From Pantoea trifolii (lineage in GTDB: Bacteria; Pseudomonadota; Gammaproteobacteria; Enterobacterales; Enterobacteriaceae), in the NCBI RefSeq assembly GCF_024506435.1, contig NZ_JANIET010000001.1, positions 1,984,001 through 2,048,000 of the forward strand: a stretch of 64,000 bases of DNA. Reading direction: 5' to 3'. The notes below the pieces were generated by a model that was not told the origin of the DNA, did no database searches, and was given only the letters and a program-made list of their open reading frames with translations. A program made the position numbers and the translations under genes. This document shows positions 1 through 8,898 of the stretch, piece by piece. Position 1 is the first letter of the stretch; the number at the start of each line of letters is the position of its first letter.

Positions 1-341
1 ATGCCAAACGGACGACGCAGCTCAAGGTGCATCCAGTGATAGAGCGGGTTACCCAGGGTTTTTGGCACCGTTTGCGCCCACGCGAGATACTTGTCGTAGT
101 CGCTGGTGCTCTTGCCGGTAATTAACGATTCATCCACGCCGGCAGCACGCAGCGCGCGCCATTTGTAGTGATCGCCTTCCAGCCAGATTTGGCCGAGGTT
201 GGCGAAGCGACGATCTTCAGCAATCTCCTGCGGATTGAGGTGACAGTGATAATCGTAGATCGGCATGTCCTCAGCGAAGTCGTGGTACAAGCGCCGCGCG
301 ATGTCGCTCTGCAGCAGAAAATCTTCATCCATAAAGCGCAT
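1..341 (-). CDS. uxaC: Uronate isomerase UxaC, N-terminal part (cut by window edge)
   Basis: First 113 residues of glucuronate/galacturonate isomerase, the cytoplasmic enzyme that converts D-glucuronate to D-fructuronate and D-galacturonate to D-tagaturonate. The translation begins [12 protein letters not shown] and contains [15 protein letters not shown], the HxH metal-binding motif of this amidohydrolase-fold family, then GDHYKWRA and [17 protein letters not shown]. It matches the E. coli protein closely from memory. The start ATG shares one base with the uxuA stop (TAATG), so the two genes are translationally coupled in one minus-strand operon. The C-terminal three quarters lie outside the window. 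Confidence 0.93.
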   Translation of the reverse strand, partial: MRFMDEDFLLQSDIARRLYHDFAEDMPIYDYHCHLNPQEIAEDRRFANLGQIWLEGDHYKWRALRAAGVDESLITGKSTSDYDKYLAWAQTVPKTLGNPLYHWMHLELRRPFG

Positions 342-1534
342 TATTGGGCTTCCTGAGCAAAATAGGCGCGGTGGATCGCCAGTTCGACGCCGCGAATTTC
401 AGCCAATCCTTTCAGTCGACCAATCGCCGAGTAGCCGGGATTGGTTTTCTTCTTCAGGTCATCCAGCATTTGGTGGCCGTGGTCGGGACGCATTGGAATC
501 AAATCTTCCTCGCCCGCAGCTTTACGGCGCTGTTCCTCTTCGGCAATGGCCTTGATCACCGCAAACATATCCACATCGCCACCCAAATGTGCGGCCTCGT
601 GGAAGCTGTTGGGGTTTTCTTCCCGTTTGGTGGAACGCAGATGCGCGAAGTAGATGCGCGGGCCGAAGCGTTTGACCATGCCGGCTAAATCATTCTCTGC
701 CAGCACGCCGTACGAGCCGGTACACATGGTGAAACCGTTGGCGGGGCTGCTAACGGTATCGATCATCCACTGCAGATCGTCGGCGTTCGAAACAATGCGC
801 GGCAAACCAAGAATCGGACGCGGCGGATCGTCCGGATGCACCGCCATGCGCACGCCCACTTCTTCGGCCACCGCGACAATGGCGCGCAGGAAGGTGGCAA
901 AATTCTCACGCAGTTCGTTTTTACCGATGCCTTCATAACGCGCCAGCTGGGCGCGGAATTGATCCAGCGTGTAACCTTCCTCAGCGCCCGGTAAACCGGC
1001 GATGATGTTACGCATCAGGCGGTTACGGTGCTCTTCACTCATCGTCGCAAAGCGTTCAGCGGCCTGGGCGATCTCTTCGGCGCTGTAATCCTGCTCCGCA
1101 CCGGGACGTTGCAGAATGTGCAGCTCGAACACCGCGAACTCAATCTGATCAAAGCGCAGGGCTTTCGCCCCATCCGGCAGCAGATATTCGAGATCGGTGC
1201 GCGTCCAGTCGAGGATCGGCATGAAGTTGTAGCACACGGTTTTGATGCCGCATTGCGCCAGGTTGCGCAGCGACTGCTGATAGTTGCTGATCCAATGCTG
1301 GCAGCGGCCGCTGCCGGTTTTGATCTCTTCATGAATCGGCACGCTTTCCACCACCGACCACACCAAACCTGCGGCTTCCACCAGCGCCTTACGCTGCATG
1401 ATTTCGTCGACTGACCACACTTCGCCGTTGGGGATGTGATGCAGTGCGGTGACGATGCCGGTTGCGCCCGCCTGGCGCGCATCGGCCAGAGAGACAGGAT
1501 CGTTGGGGCCGTACCAGCGCCAGGTCTGCTTCAT
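341..1534 (-). CDS. uxuA: Mannonate dehydratase UxuA
   Basis: Converts D-mannonate to 2-keto-3-deoxy-D-gluconate in the cytoplasm, late in glucuronate degradation. The 397-residue length is normal for the family. The start [16 protein letters not shown] and the TIM-barrel motifs [33 protein letters not shown] and MRPDHGHQM, which carry the metal-binding Cys and His residues, are all present. It is the first gene of the uxuA-uxaC unit and is divergent from an ExuT-like transporter. The spacer holds an inverted repeat of UxuR/ExuR type, so induction by hexuronates is likely. The fructuronate reductase gene usually found with uxuA is not in the visible part. Confidence 0.95.
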   Translation of the reverse strand: MKQTWRWYGPNDPVSLADARQAGATGIVTALHHIPNGEVWSVDEIMQRKALVEAAGLVWSVVESVPIHEEIKTGSGRCQHWISNYQQSLRNLAQCGIKTVCYNFMPILDWTRTDLEYLLPDGAKALRFDQIEFAVFELHILQRPGAEQDYSAEEIAQAAERFATMSEEHRNRLMRNIIAGLPGAEEGYTLDQFRAQLARYEGIGKNELRENFATFLRAIVAVAEEVGVRMAVHPDDPPRPILGLPRIVSNADDLQWMIDTVSSPANGFTMCTGSYGVLAENDLAGMVKRFGPRIYFAHLRSTKREENPNSFHEAAHLGGDVDMFAVIKAIAEEEQRRKAAGEEDLIPMRPDHGHQMLDDLKKKTNPGYSAIGRLKGLAEIRGVELAIHRAYFAQEAQ

Positions 1535-1553
1535 GTTGTTACCTCACTCACGA

Positions 1554-1567
1554 TTGGTTGACCAATA
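1554..1567. promoter_or_regulatory. UxuR/ExuR-type GntR operator
   Basis: ATTGGTTGACCAAT is a perfect 6+6 inverted repeat with a 2-nt centre. It lies 20 bp upstream of the uxuA start codon. UxuR and ExuR of E. coli bind closely related ATTGGT-N2-ACCAAT elements, so this is probably the repressor site of the hexuronate operon. The regulator gene itself is not in the window. Confidence 0.65.
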
Positions 1568-1658
1568 TTCCTTGCTAGCGTGTTACTTCAAACATTAACC
1601 ACGCGATTCGCGGTTAAAACTCTGCTCTTTGTACAGTTAAGTCAACCTGGCGAGTGAT

Positions 1659-1680
1659 TTTGGTTAACCAGATCACATTT
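1659..1680. promoter_or_regulatory. CRP-like site overlapping a second palindrome
   Basis: The downstream half AGATCACATTT matches the CRP consensus very well, while the upstream half is weak. It overlaps the palindrome TGGTTAACCA (1661-1670), which resembles the TTGGT half-sites of the uxuA operator. The site lies about 85 bp upstream of the transporter start, which suits joint control of the divergent promoters by catabolite activation and a GntR repressor. Confidence 0.4.
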
Positions 1681-1764
1681 GCGACATCAAGCTGGCGACC
1701 ACTTTTCGCAACTGTGGTTCACTCCTGGCGGATGGTTAGAAATGACTCACTAACGGAGAATCAG

Positions 1765-3069
1765 ATGAACCGCAGTTTAAATCCAGGGATAACCGCCGCT
1801 GGCACCAAACGCACCTTCCGCCATATGCGCTGGTGGGTGCTGGTGCTGTTCTTAGCCGGCGTGACGGTCAATTACATCACGCGTAACTCGTTAGGGCTGC
1901 TGGCCCCAGAGCTCAAAGACAGCCTTAACATCACCACCGAGCAATATTCCTACATCGTCGGTGCCTTCCAGCTGGCTTATACGTTCTTCCAACCGATTTG
2001 TGGCTGGTTGATTGATGTGATTGGCCTGAAAGTAGGCTTCCTGATCTGCGCCTCGGTGTGGGCCATTGCCTGTTTATTCCATGCTGGAGCGGGCAGTTGG
2101 CTGCATCTGGCGATTCTGCGTTTTGTTATGGGCAGCGCAGAAGCCGCTGCCACGCCAGCCAACGCCAAAGTGATTGGTGAATGGTTCCCGAAAAAAGAGC
2201 GTCCTATCGCCGCGGGTTGGGCGGGTGTCGGATTCTCCCTCGGCGCTATGCTGGCACCGCCGATTATCTACTTTGCCCATGCGGCGTTTGGCGGCTGGCA
2301 GGGCGCATTCCTGTTCACCGGCGCGCTGGCACTGGGTTGGGTGTTGCTGTGGTGGTGGCTGTATCGCGATCCCTATCAACATCCTAATTTGTCGAAATCC
2401 GAACTGGACTTTATCCGCCAGGACAATGAACCACCTGCGGTGAAACTGCCATTCTTTGCCGCGTTGAAAACCGTATCGAAGAACAAGCGTTTCTACGGCA
2501 TCGCTATTCCGGCGTTCATGGCGGAACCGGCGTGGGGCGTTCTGAGTTTCTGGGTGCCGCTGTATCTGGCAAAAGAACTGGGTATGGATCTTAAACAGAT
2601 CGTTATGTTCGCCTGGCTGCCATTCCTCGCCGCCGATCTTGGCAGCGCTGCCAGCGGCTATCTGACGCGCCTTTACACTAAGATCTTTGGCTTCACCCAA
2701 GTCAATTCAGTGGTCGCCAGTTCGGTAACCGGAGCCTTCCTGATGTTGTCACTGGCTGCGGTGGCGGTGACCAAAGACCCGTATGTGGCGATTGCACTGA
2801 TTTCGATTGGTGGCTTCGGTCATCAGATCATCTCCTGCATGCTGAGCGCGCTGGTGGTGGAGAAGTTTGATAAAGGCCAGATGGCTACCGTCAACGGCAT
2901 GCGCGGCTCGTTCGCGTGGATCTCCAGCTTCCTGTTCTCACTGCTGATCGGCGTTACCGCCGACACCATTGGATTTAATCCGCTGTTTGTCGCCATGGGC
3001 TTCTTCGACCTGATTGGTGCGGTCTTCCTGATTGCTTTTCTTGCTGAACGTCGCGCACAGCGCGCCTGA
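1765..3069 (+). CDS. MFS hexuronate transporter (ExuT-like, ACS family)
   Basis: A 434-residue inner-membrane transporter with about 12 hydrophobic segments, predicted to import hexuronates by proton symport. ExuT-like features include NYITRNSLGLLAPEL near the first membrane segment, AEPAWGVLSFWVPLY in the central region and GGFGHQII in the second half. The frame is open upstream to 1654, but ATG 1765 is chosen because GGAGAA sits just before it and the family usually begins a short distance before the first membrane segment. It is divergent from uxuA and followed after 15 bp by a GH31 glycosidase, so it may carry a uronate-containing glycoside or the product of that enzyme. The substrate is inferred from family and context. 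Confidence 0.88.
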   Translation: MNRSLNPGITAAGTKRTFRHMRWWVLVLFLAGVTVNYITRNSLGLLAPELKDSLNITTEQYSYIVGAFQLAYTFFQPICGWLIDVIGLKVGFLICASVWAIACLFHAGAGSWLHLAILRFVMGSAEAAATPANAKVIGEWFPKKERPIAAGWAGVGFSLGAMLAPPIIYFAHAAFGGWQGAFLFTGALALGWVLLWWWLYRDPYQHPNLSKSELDFIRQDNEPPAVKLPFFAALKTVSKNKRFYGIAIPAFMAEPAWGVLSFWVPLYLAKELGMDLKQIVMFAWLPFLAADLGSAASGYLTRLYTKIFGFTQVNSVVASSVTGAFLMLSLAAVAVTKDPYVAIALISIGGFGHQIISCMLSALVVEKFDKGQMATVNGMRGSFAWISSFLFSLLIGVTADTIGFNPLFVAMGFFDLIGAVFLIAFLAERRAQRA

Positions 3070-3084
3070 AAAGAGTAGATAACG

Positions 3085-5478
3085 ATGAAAACGTTAAAAA
3101 ATTGGTCTTTAGCCGGATCCGATGCGCACCACGTGGCGTTAACCGTCGACGGCAAACACAGGCTGTGTCTGTATGTGCTGGAAACGGGCATGTTCCGCGT
3201 GGTGATTAAACGTCAGGGCGCGTATAGCCTTGACCGCACCTGGAGCATCGCGCCTGAAAGCGATGTGCCGTGGGAAGGGCGTCAGCGCGACAGCCTGGCC
3301 GGCTTCGCCTTGCCATCGTTCACGCTGGAAGAAGAGGGCGACACGCTGGTGGTCGCCACCGATAAGCTGCGGGTGATCGTCCATCAACCGCTGGCGCTGG
3401 AGTGGCAATATTGCGACAGCCACGGCGCATGGCAACTGCTGACCTGCGACCGTCCAACCAGTGCTTATCAAATCAACGCGCACGGTGACGGCGTGGCGCA
3501 CTATCAGTGCCGCATGAACGACGATCGTTATTACGGCCTCGGCGAGAAAAGCGGTGATTTGCAGCGTAACGGCCAGCGCTATGAGATGCGTAACCTTGAT
3601 GCGATGGGCTACAACGCGGCCGCGACCGATCCGCTGTATAAGCATGTGCCGTTTACCATCACGCGCCGCACCGACGTCAGCTTTGGTCTCTATTACGATA
3701 ATCTCAGCAGCAGCTGGTTTGATTTGGGTAATGAGCTCGATAACTATCACAAGCCGTATCGCCGCTGGCAGGCCGAAAGCGGTGATATCGACTATTACCT
3801 GTTTGTTGGCGACAAGGTGCTGGATATCACCAAAGCCTTTGTGCGTCTGACCGGTAAAACGCTGTTCGGCCCGAAATGGAGCCTTGGCTACAGCGGTTCA
3901 ACCATGCATTACACCGATGCGCCGGACGCACAAAATCAGCTGATGAACTTTATCCGCCTGTGTGAAGAACACGATATTCCGTGCGATTCGTTCCAGCTTT
4001 CGTCCGGTTACACCTCGATTAACAACAAGCGCTACGTGTTCAACTGGAACCACGACAAAGTGCCGCAGCCGGAAGTGATGAGCCAGGCGTTTCACGACGC
4101 GGGTTTGCGCCTTGCCGCTAATATCAAACCGTGCCTGTTGCAGGATCATCCGCGTTACAACGAAGTGGCGGAACAAGGGCTGTTTATCCGCGATTCGGAA
4201 GAGGATGCGCCTGAGCGTTCGGTGTTCTGGGATGACGAAGGTTCACATCTGGATTTCACCCATCCGCAAGCCGTCGCCTGGTGGCAGGAAAACGTCACCA
4301 AACAGCTGCTGGAAAAGGGCATCGATTCCACCTGGAACGATAACAACGAATATGAAGTGTGGGATGGCGAAGCGCGCTGCCACGGTTTCGGTACGCCAAT
4401 TGCCATCAAACACATTCGCCCGGTGATGCCGCTGCTGATGATGCGCGCCTCCATGGAAGCGCAGCAGCGTTTCGCGCCGGATAAACGTCCGTTCCTGATT
4501 TCCCGTTCGGGCTGCGCCGGGATGCAGCGCTATGTGCAAACCTGGAGCGGCGATAACCGCACCAACTGGACCACGCTGCGTTACAACATCCGCATGGGAT
4601 TGGGCATGAGCCTGTCCGGGTTGTACAACGTGGGACATGATGTGGGTGGCTTCTCCGGTGATAAACCAGATGCAGAACTGTTTGTGCGCTGGGTACAGAA
4701 TGGCGTGATGCATCCGCGTTTCACCATCCACTCATGGAATGACGATCACACCGTCAATGAACCCTGGATGTATCCGGCGGCTACGCCTGCGATCCGCGCC
4801 GCGATTGAACTGCGTTATCGTCTGCTGCCTTATCTCTATACGCTGCTGTGGCAGGCGCATGCTGACGATGAACCGATGCTGCGTCCGACTTTCCTCGATC
4901 ATGAACAGGATGCGCAGACGTTCGCCGAGTGCGATGAGTTTATGCTGGGCCGCGATCTGCTGGTGGCGAGCGTGGTCGAGCCCGGTCAGCGCGAACGTCG
5001 TTTGTGGCTGCCTGACAACCAAACCGGCTGGTATGACTTTGCCAGCCAGCAATGGTACAGCGGCGGTCAATGGATCACGCTGGCAGCACCGCTGGAAACC
5101 CAGCCGATGCTGGTGCGCGCCGGGGCGGGCTTACCACTCAGCGAGCGCCTGCGTCATGTTGATGCTAAAACCGACGATCGCCGCACTTTGCAGCTGTTCC
5201 CGCTGAAAGGCAAAGGCGTCAGCCACGGTGTGCTGTTTGAGGATGATGGCGAAAGCTGGGGTTATCAGCAGGGCAATGCGCTATGGCTCAACTGGGAAAT
5301 GCGCAGCGATGCGGAGGCAATCCACCTCAACTTCCAGCGCAAAGGCAGCTTCCAGCCGGCCTGGCAAACGCTGAACGTGATGTTGCCGCCGGGTGAACAG
5401 CGCCAGCTGTTTATTGATGGCGTAGCGGTGGATAAGGCGCAGGCAGAAGCGGTGTTAGCGGATATTGCTGCGGCGTAA
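3085..5478 (+). CDS. Glycoside hydrolase family 31 enzyme
   Basis: A 797-residue GH31 enzyme without a visible signal peptide, hence probably cytoplasmic. The order is an N-terminal beta domain, a central (beta/alpha)8 barrel and a C-terminal beta region. The predicted nucleophile is Asp419 in WNDNNEYE, where most GH31 enzymes have WNDMNE, and the predicted acid/base is Asp490 in WSGDNRTNW. The motif YYGLGEKSG is also typical. Family members are alpha-glucosidases, alpha-xylosidases, alpha-galactosidases, transferases and others, and the exact activity cannot be read here. Co-transcription with a hexuronate-type transporter and divergence from uxuA suggest that it releases a sugar from a plant-derived oligosaccharide whose uronate part enters the neighbouring pathway. 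Confidence 0.88.
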   Translation: MKTLKNWSLAGSDAHHVALTVDGKHRLCLYVLETGMFRVVIKRQGAYSLDRTWSIAPESDVPWEGRQRDSLAGFALPSFTLEEEGDTLVVATDKLRVIVHQPLALEWQYCDSHGAWQLLTCDRPTSAYQINAHGDGVAHYQCRMNDDRYYGLGEKSGDLQRNGQRYEMRNLDAMGYNAAATDPLYKHVPFTITRRTDVSFGLYYDNLSSSWFDLGNELDNYHKPYRRWQAESGDIDYYLFVGDKVLDITKAFVRLTGKTLFGPKWSLGYSGSTMHYTDAPDAQNQLMNFIRLCEEHDIPCDSFQLSSGYTSINNKRYVFNWNHDKVPQPEVMSQAFHDAGLRLAANIKPCLLQDHPRYNEVAEQGLFIRDSEEDAPERSVFWDDEGSHLDFTHPQAVAWWQENVTKQLLEKGIDSTWNDNNEYEVWDGEARCHGFGTPIAIKHIRPVMPLLMMRASMEAQQRFAPDKRPFLISRSGCAGMQRYVQTWSGDNRTNWTTLRYNIRMGLGMSLSGLYNVGHDVGGFSGDKPDAELFVRWVQNGVMHPRFTIHSWNDDHTVNEPWMYPAATPAIRAAIELRYRLLPYLYTLLWQAHADDEPMLRPTFLDHEQDAQTFAECDEFMLGRDLLVASVVEPGQRERRLWLPDNQTGWYDFASQQWYSGGQWITLAAPLETQPMLVRAGAGLPLSERLRHVDAKTDDRRTLQLFPLKGKGVSHGVLFEDDGESWGYQQGNALWLNWEMRSDAEAIHLNFQRKGSFQPAWQTLNVMLPPGEQRQLFIDGVAVDKAQAEAVLADIAAA

Positions 5479-5489
5479 TCTTTGTTATG

Positions 5490-5552
5490 GGTCGCCCTGA
5501 ATGGCGGCCCTACATCAATATTGTATTCGTAGGATGCGCATCAATGCGCACC
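5490..5552. repeat. Two REP-like palindromes downstream of the GH31 gene
   Basis: The first is a degenerate copy (GGGTCGCCCTGAATGGCGGCCC) of the window's GGTCGCCAT-type palindrome. The second, at 5529-5552, starts with GTAG and has the stem GTGCGCAT with a 2-nt loop variant. They can form stem-loops after the operon and may act as a transcript 3' end. The rest of the spacer to the small minus-strand gene shows nothing else. Confidence 0.7.
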
Positions 5553-5570
5553 TGGAATAAAGCCAATAGG

Positions 5571-5732
5571 TCAGTCAATTAACTCTTTCGCCCGCGCCAA
5601 TAGAAACGCGGTAACCGTTGTCGCGTCGCTGATCTTTCTTGCCAGAATCAGTTCAAGAAACGCATCGATTTTAATTTTCTTCGCGGTTAGTCCCACCTCT
5701 TCCGCATCCAGATTTTGCCCCTGATTCGCCAT
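5571..5732 (-). CDS. Small hypothetical protein, 53 aa
   Basis: An open frame beginning MANQGQNLDAEEVG and ending LLARAKELID, then TGA. It is mostly helical in character and charged, with no signal peptide or membrane segment. It starts 14 bp after the stop of the LysR gene on the same strand, so it could be the second gene of that transcript. The Shine-Dalgarno region is weak. The amino-acid composition looks protein-like rather than random, but I do not recognise a family. It may be a small conserved protein or the remnant of a larger one. Confidence 0.35.
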   Translation of the reverse strand: MANQGQNLDAEEVGLTAKKIKIDAFLELILARKISDATTVTAFLLARAKELID

Positions 5733-5746
5733 TCACATTTTCTGAA

Positions 5747-6622
5747 TTAACGTGCCATCGCCTGTTTTAGGGCGTTTAGAAAAACCGTGACGCGCGTTGG
5801 CAGATGCCGTGCGGTGGGAAACAGCGCCCAGACGCCGAGCAGCTGCGGTTGCGCATCTCGCAAGCCAATCTCAATCAGTTCACCGGCCGCCAATTCCTGC
5901 TGCACATCCCAGGCAGAGAGCTGGGCGATGCCGCTGCCCGCCACACACAAGGTACGTACACCTTCCACATTGCTGCCGCTGAAACGGCCTTCAACGCTGA
6001 CACTGGAAATATGATCGTCGACCATAAAACTCCATTGCGGCACGCCGGATAAACGCAGGCAGTTATGCTGATGCAAATCGGCCAGCAGTTGTGGAGTGCC
6101 GAAGCGCGCTAAGTAGTCTGGAGAAGCACAGAGCACGCGCGGATTATCCGCCAGCCGCTGCGCCACTAAACGCGAATCCCGCAGCGGGGCGATGCGAATG
6201 GCGACATCGTAGCCGAGCCCAACAATATCGGTGACGTTATCGCTGAGTTGAAAATCGATCTTTAGTTCGGGATTCTCCGCCATCAGCGCGGGCAGCAACG
6301 GAATAATGGTGCGGCGGCCAAAGCCAGAAGGCGCGGTGATGCGCAGCTGGCCGGTTGCGCCTTGTTTATCCGGCGAGAACAGATTACGCGCGCTCTGTTC
6401 GGTTTCCATTAGGGTTTTGGCGTAGGGCAAAAACTCTTCACCTTCATCCGTCAGCGCGATGGCGCGTGTGGTGCGATGCAGCAGGCGCACGCCGAGATCT
6501 TCCTCCAGCGAGGCGAGTCGGCGCGATACTGTCATCGGCGTGGTGTTCAGTCGCCGCGCGGCCTGTGTCAGGCTGCGCGTCTGGGTGACCATCAGGAATA
6601 CTTCAACATCCTTAGAGTTCAT
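5747..6622 (-). CDS. LysR-family transcriptional regulator
   Basis: A 291-residue LTTR. The N-terminal winged helix-turn-helix reads FLMVTQTRSLTQAARRLNTT, followed by the linker helix and a substrate-binding domain. The C-terminal domain is of the common CrgA/DhcR-like group (ITAPSGFGRR, GYDVAIRIAPLRDS, CLRLSG). It is divergent from an Old Yellow Enzyme gene across 103 bp, the usual arrangement for an LTTR that controls its neighbour in response to a small molecule. The inducer is unknown, and electrophiles or quinones would fit the target. A 53-residue frame follows on the same strand. Confidence 0.9.
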   Translation of the reverse strand: MNSKDVEVFLMVTQTRSLTQAARRLNTTPMTVSRRLASLEEDLGVRLLHRTTRAIALTDEGEEFLPYAKTLMETEQSARNLFSPDKQGATGQLRITAPSGFGRRTIIPLLPALMAENPELKIDFQLSDNVTDIVGLGYDVAIRIAPLRDSRLVAQRLADNPRVLCASPDYLARFGTPQLLADLHQHNCLRLSGVPQWSFMVDDHISSVSVEGRFSGSNVEGVRTLCVAGSGIAQLSAWDVQQELAAGELIEIGLRDAQPQLLGVWALFPTARHLPTRVTVFLNALKQAMAR

Positions 6623-6725
6623 TGTAACGATTTCCGTTATACAGACGTATCATCATCGGCCATTTTTGTCCCTGTGGCGACCTAATATACTGCGCTCTGT
6701 AGATAATCCGCATTCAGAGAACAAT

Positions 6726-7820
6726 ATGAGTGATAAACATCTTTTTCAGAGCGGGACACTGAACCGGCTGGCGCTGAAAAATCGCATCATGGTGGCGCCC
6801 ATGACGCGCATCTCCGCCAGCGTCGACGGCATACCGGGCGAGCGTATGCAGCACTATTATCAGCGCTTCGTGCGCGGCGGCTTTAGCGCCATCATTACCG
6901 AAGGCCTTTATATCGATGAAGCCTGGTCGCAAACCTATGCTTTTCAGGCCGGGCTGGTTAACGCCAAACAGAGCGCTGGCTGGCGCGCAATCACCGATCG
7001 CATACATCAGCGCGGCGGCAAAATCATTGCGCAATTGATGCATGCCGGGGCGATATCGCAGGGCAACATTTATCGTTCAGACACGCTCGCGCCCTCAGCG
7101 ATCCAGCCGCGCGGAGAACAGCTCGGTTTCTATCACGGTCATGGCGCCTATCCGCTGCCGCGTGAAATGGATGAAGAGCAGATCCAGCAGGTGATCGACA
7201 GCTTTGCGCATACGGCGGCGCGGGCAATTGGCGAAGCGGGTTTTGATGGCATCGAAATTCATGGCGCAAACGGCTATCTGCTTGACCAGTTCTTCACCGA
7301 TTACACCAATCAGCGCAGCGATCGCTGGGGCGGCGATATCGTGGCACGTTTATCTCTGACGCTGGCGGTGATCGCCGCAGTGCGCCAGCGCGTAGGGCAT
7401 GATGTTACGCTGGGAATTCGCCTCTCGCAGGGCAAAGTGAATGATTTCCAGCACAAATGGCGTGAAGGCGAAGCGGGCGCGCGTCAGGTTTTCGCCGCGA
7501 TCGCTCAGGCCGGCGTGGATTATCTGCATCTGACAGAATATGACGCGCTGCAACCGGCGTTTGCCGATTCGCCGCTGTCGCTTGTACAAATTGCGCGTCA
7601 GGCGGCACCGAATTTGCCGATTATCGCCAATGGTGCGTTAAGTGATGCCAGCACGGCGGCGCAGGCGCTGGAGCAGGGCGCGGATTATGTGTCGATTGGC
7701 AAAAGCGCACTGGCGAATCCCGACTGGCCGATGCGGATTCGTGATGCTGTGGAGCTGCGCGTCTTTGATAAAAATCTGCTAGCGCCGTCTGCGGATGTGA
7801 AAAACTGCGAGTTGGTTTGA
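6726..7820 (+). CDS. Old Yellow Enzyme family NADH:flavin oxidoreductase
   Basis: A 364-residue FMN-dependent ene-reductase of the OYE family, cytoplasmic, expected to reduce activated C=C bonds such as enones or nitroesters with NAD(P)H. The (beta/alpha)8 barrel signatures are clear: NRIMVAPMTR near the N-terminus, AQLMHAGA, HGANGYLLDQFFTDYTN with the FMN/substrate region, RSDRWGG, and the C-terminal phosphate-binding part NGALSD with ADYVSIGKSALANPDWP. ATG 6726 is chosen over upstream in-frame codons because it gives the normal N-terminus for the family and leaves the divergent promoter free. It is probably regulated by the adjacent LysR protein. Confidence 0.9.
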   Translation: MSDKHLFQSGTLNRLALKNRIMVAPMTRISASVDGIPGERMQHYYQRFVRGGFSAIITEGLYIDEAWSQTYAFQAGLVNAKQSAGWRAITDRIHQRGGKIIAQLMHAGAISQGNIYRSDTLAPSAIQPRGEQLGFYHGHGAYPLPREMDEEQIQQVIDSFAHTAARAIGEAGFDGIEIHGANGYLLDQFFTDYTNQRSDRWGGDIVARLSLTLAVIAAVRQRVGHDVTLGIRLSQGKVNDFQHKWREGEAGARQVFAAIAQAGVDYLHLTEYDALQPAFADSPLSLVQIARQAAPNLPIIANGALSDASTAAQALEQGADYVSIGKSALANPDWPMRIRDAVELRVFDKNLLAPSADVKNCELV

Positions 7821-7837
7821 GCATAATCGCGTGAATC

Positions 7838-7857
7838 GGTCGCCATTTATGGCGACC
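7838..7857. repeat. REP-like palindrome between convergent genes
   Basis: GGTCGCCATTTATGGCGACC is a 9-bp stem with a 2-nt loop, lying between the convergent oxidoreductase and ParB-like genes. It lacks the GTAG head here. It may serve as a shared transcript end. Confidence 0.75.
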
Positions 7858-7863
7858 ATTCGG

Positions 7864-8766
7864 TTATTGTGCAAAGGCCCACGTCAATTTGCCGTCATCG
7901 GAGACCAGCTTTTCCAGCTTCTTCAAGTTCACTTTCTTGCGTGCGCCTAGTCGATCCGCCGTCAGCGGGCCGCTATCGCTGTGCGCAATCACCGTGTCTT
8001 TCGGCACGCTGGTCATCTTCTCAGCGATGGTTTCGATCGCTTTGGCGTAACCACTGCGGTTATTGAGGTCAAAGTTCTTCAGCGGGAGCTGCGTTTCCAG
8101 CCATTTGCCCCAATAGAATTCGAGGAACGGCGGCGGGTTCTGCTCTTTATCAAAACCAATGTCGCGCACGAAATAGACCAGCGAGCGATATTCATCATTC
8201 TGCATATGCTGGCGGCCCAGTTCTTTCGGCAGCGCATCCGGTTGGATTTTGCCTGATGGCGTGTCCAGCCACACCAGATGTGCCGCTTCCATTTTTTGCC
8301 AGAAGGCGGACATGGTTTTCAGTCTGCGGAAGTCATTAGTAATGCGTACCTGCACCGGTGTGTTAAGACCGGCGATATCAGCGAAATTACTGAAAGTATG
8401 ATGACCATCGGTGAGGTAAAGCACGTTATCCGGTGCAATCACCGCCGTTTTCATCGGGCCAGGTTCGCTGCCGACCGGCGCTTTACAGCGGAAGCTGCTG
8501 GGCTGCGAGAGACGTGATTGACTATCAAATTTATCGACGCCTTTCTGCCCCATGCTTTCGCAATAATCATCAAACAGTTTTTTCGGTTCGGCTTCATAAC
8601 GATGCTGTTTGTAATCCAGCTGACGATAGCCAATCGCGGCCTGCGTCGGATGAAGCTGCGCTAACTGCACTTGCACAATATCACCGGCTTTGATGTCGGC
8701 GGGCAGCGCGGCGGATGCCTGTCCGGCTGACCACAACAGCGCCAGTATTGACCACGGTGTTCTCAT
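7864..8766 (-). CDS. Exported ParB-like (ParBc_2) domain protein
   Basis: 300 residues with an N-terminal signal peptide (MRTPWSILALLWSAGQASA) that predicts export to the periplasm, so it is not a chromosome-partition factor. The mature part contains a ParB/sulfiredoxin-like fold region with VQVQLAQLHPTQAAIGYRQ and the conserved DNVLYLTDGHHTFSN, as in the ParBc_2 family of secreted proteins. The function of this family is unknown to me, although nuclease or phosphotransfer activity has been proposed for the fold. It has its own transcription unit, convergent with the oxidoreductase and divergent from an acetyltransferase. Confidence 0.8.
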   Translation of the reverse strand: MRTPWSILALLWSAGQASAALPADIKAGDIVQVQLAQLHPTQAAIGYRQLDYKQHRYEAEPKKLFDDYCESMGQKGVDKFDSQSRLSQPSSFRCKAPVGSEPGPMKTAVIAPDNVLYLTDGHHTFSNFADIAGLNTPVQVRITNDFRRLKTMSAFWQKMEAAHLVWLDTPSGKIQPDALPKELGRQHMQNDEYRSLVYFVRDIGFDKEQNPPPFLEFYWGKWLETQLPLKNFDLNNRSGYAKAIETIAEKMTSVPKDTVIAHSDSGPLTADRLGARKKVNLKKLEKLVSDDGKLTWAFAQ

Positions 8767-8898
8767 TCCCTTTCCTCCAATCGCCCATAGCAGATGCGCA
8801 CAATAGCATTTCTGTCATCTTGTCGCTGTAGCGTGATGGCTCGCGGTTGCCCAGTTGCAACCGGTTATCCAGACATCTGACCACACGGAGCTTTGATT

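Noticed and set aside
2074..2700. 208-codon open frame on the minus strand
   Set aside because: Antisense shadow of the ExuT-like transporter; no ribosome site and no family features.
7864..8766. Chromosome-partition ParB or plasmid-origin marker
   Set aside because: The protein has a signal peptide, lacks the ParB DNA-binding domain, and no parA or parS-like sites are near.
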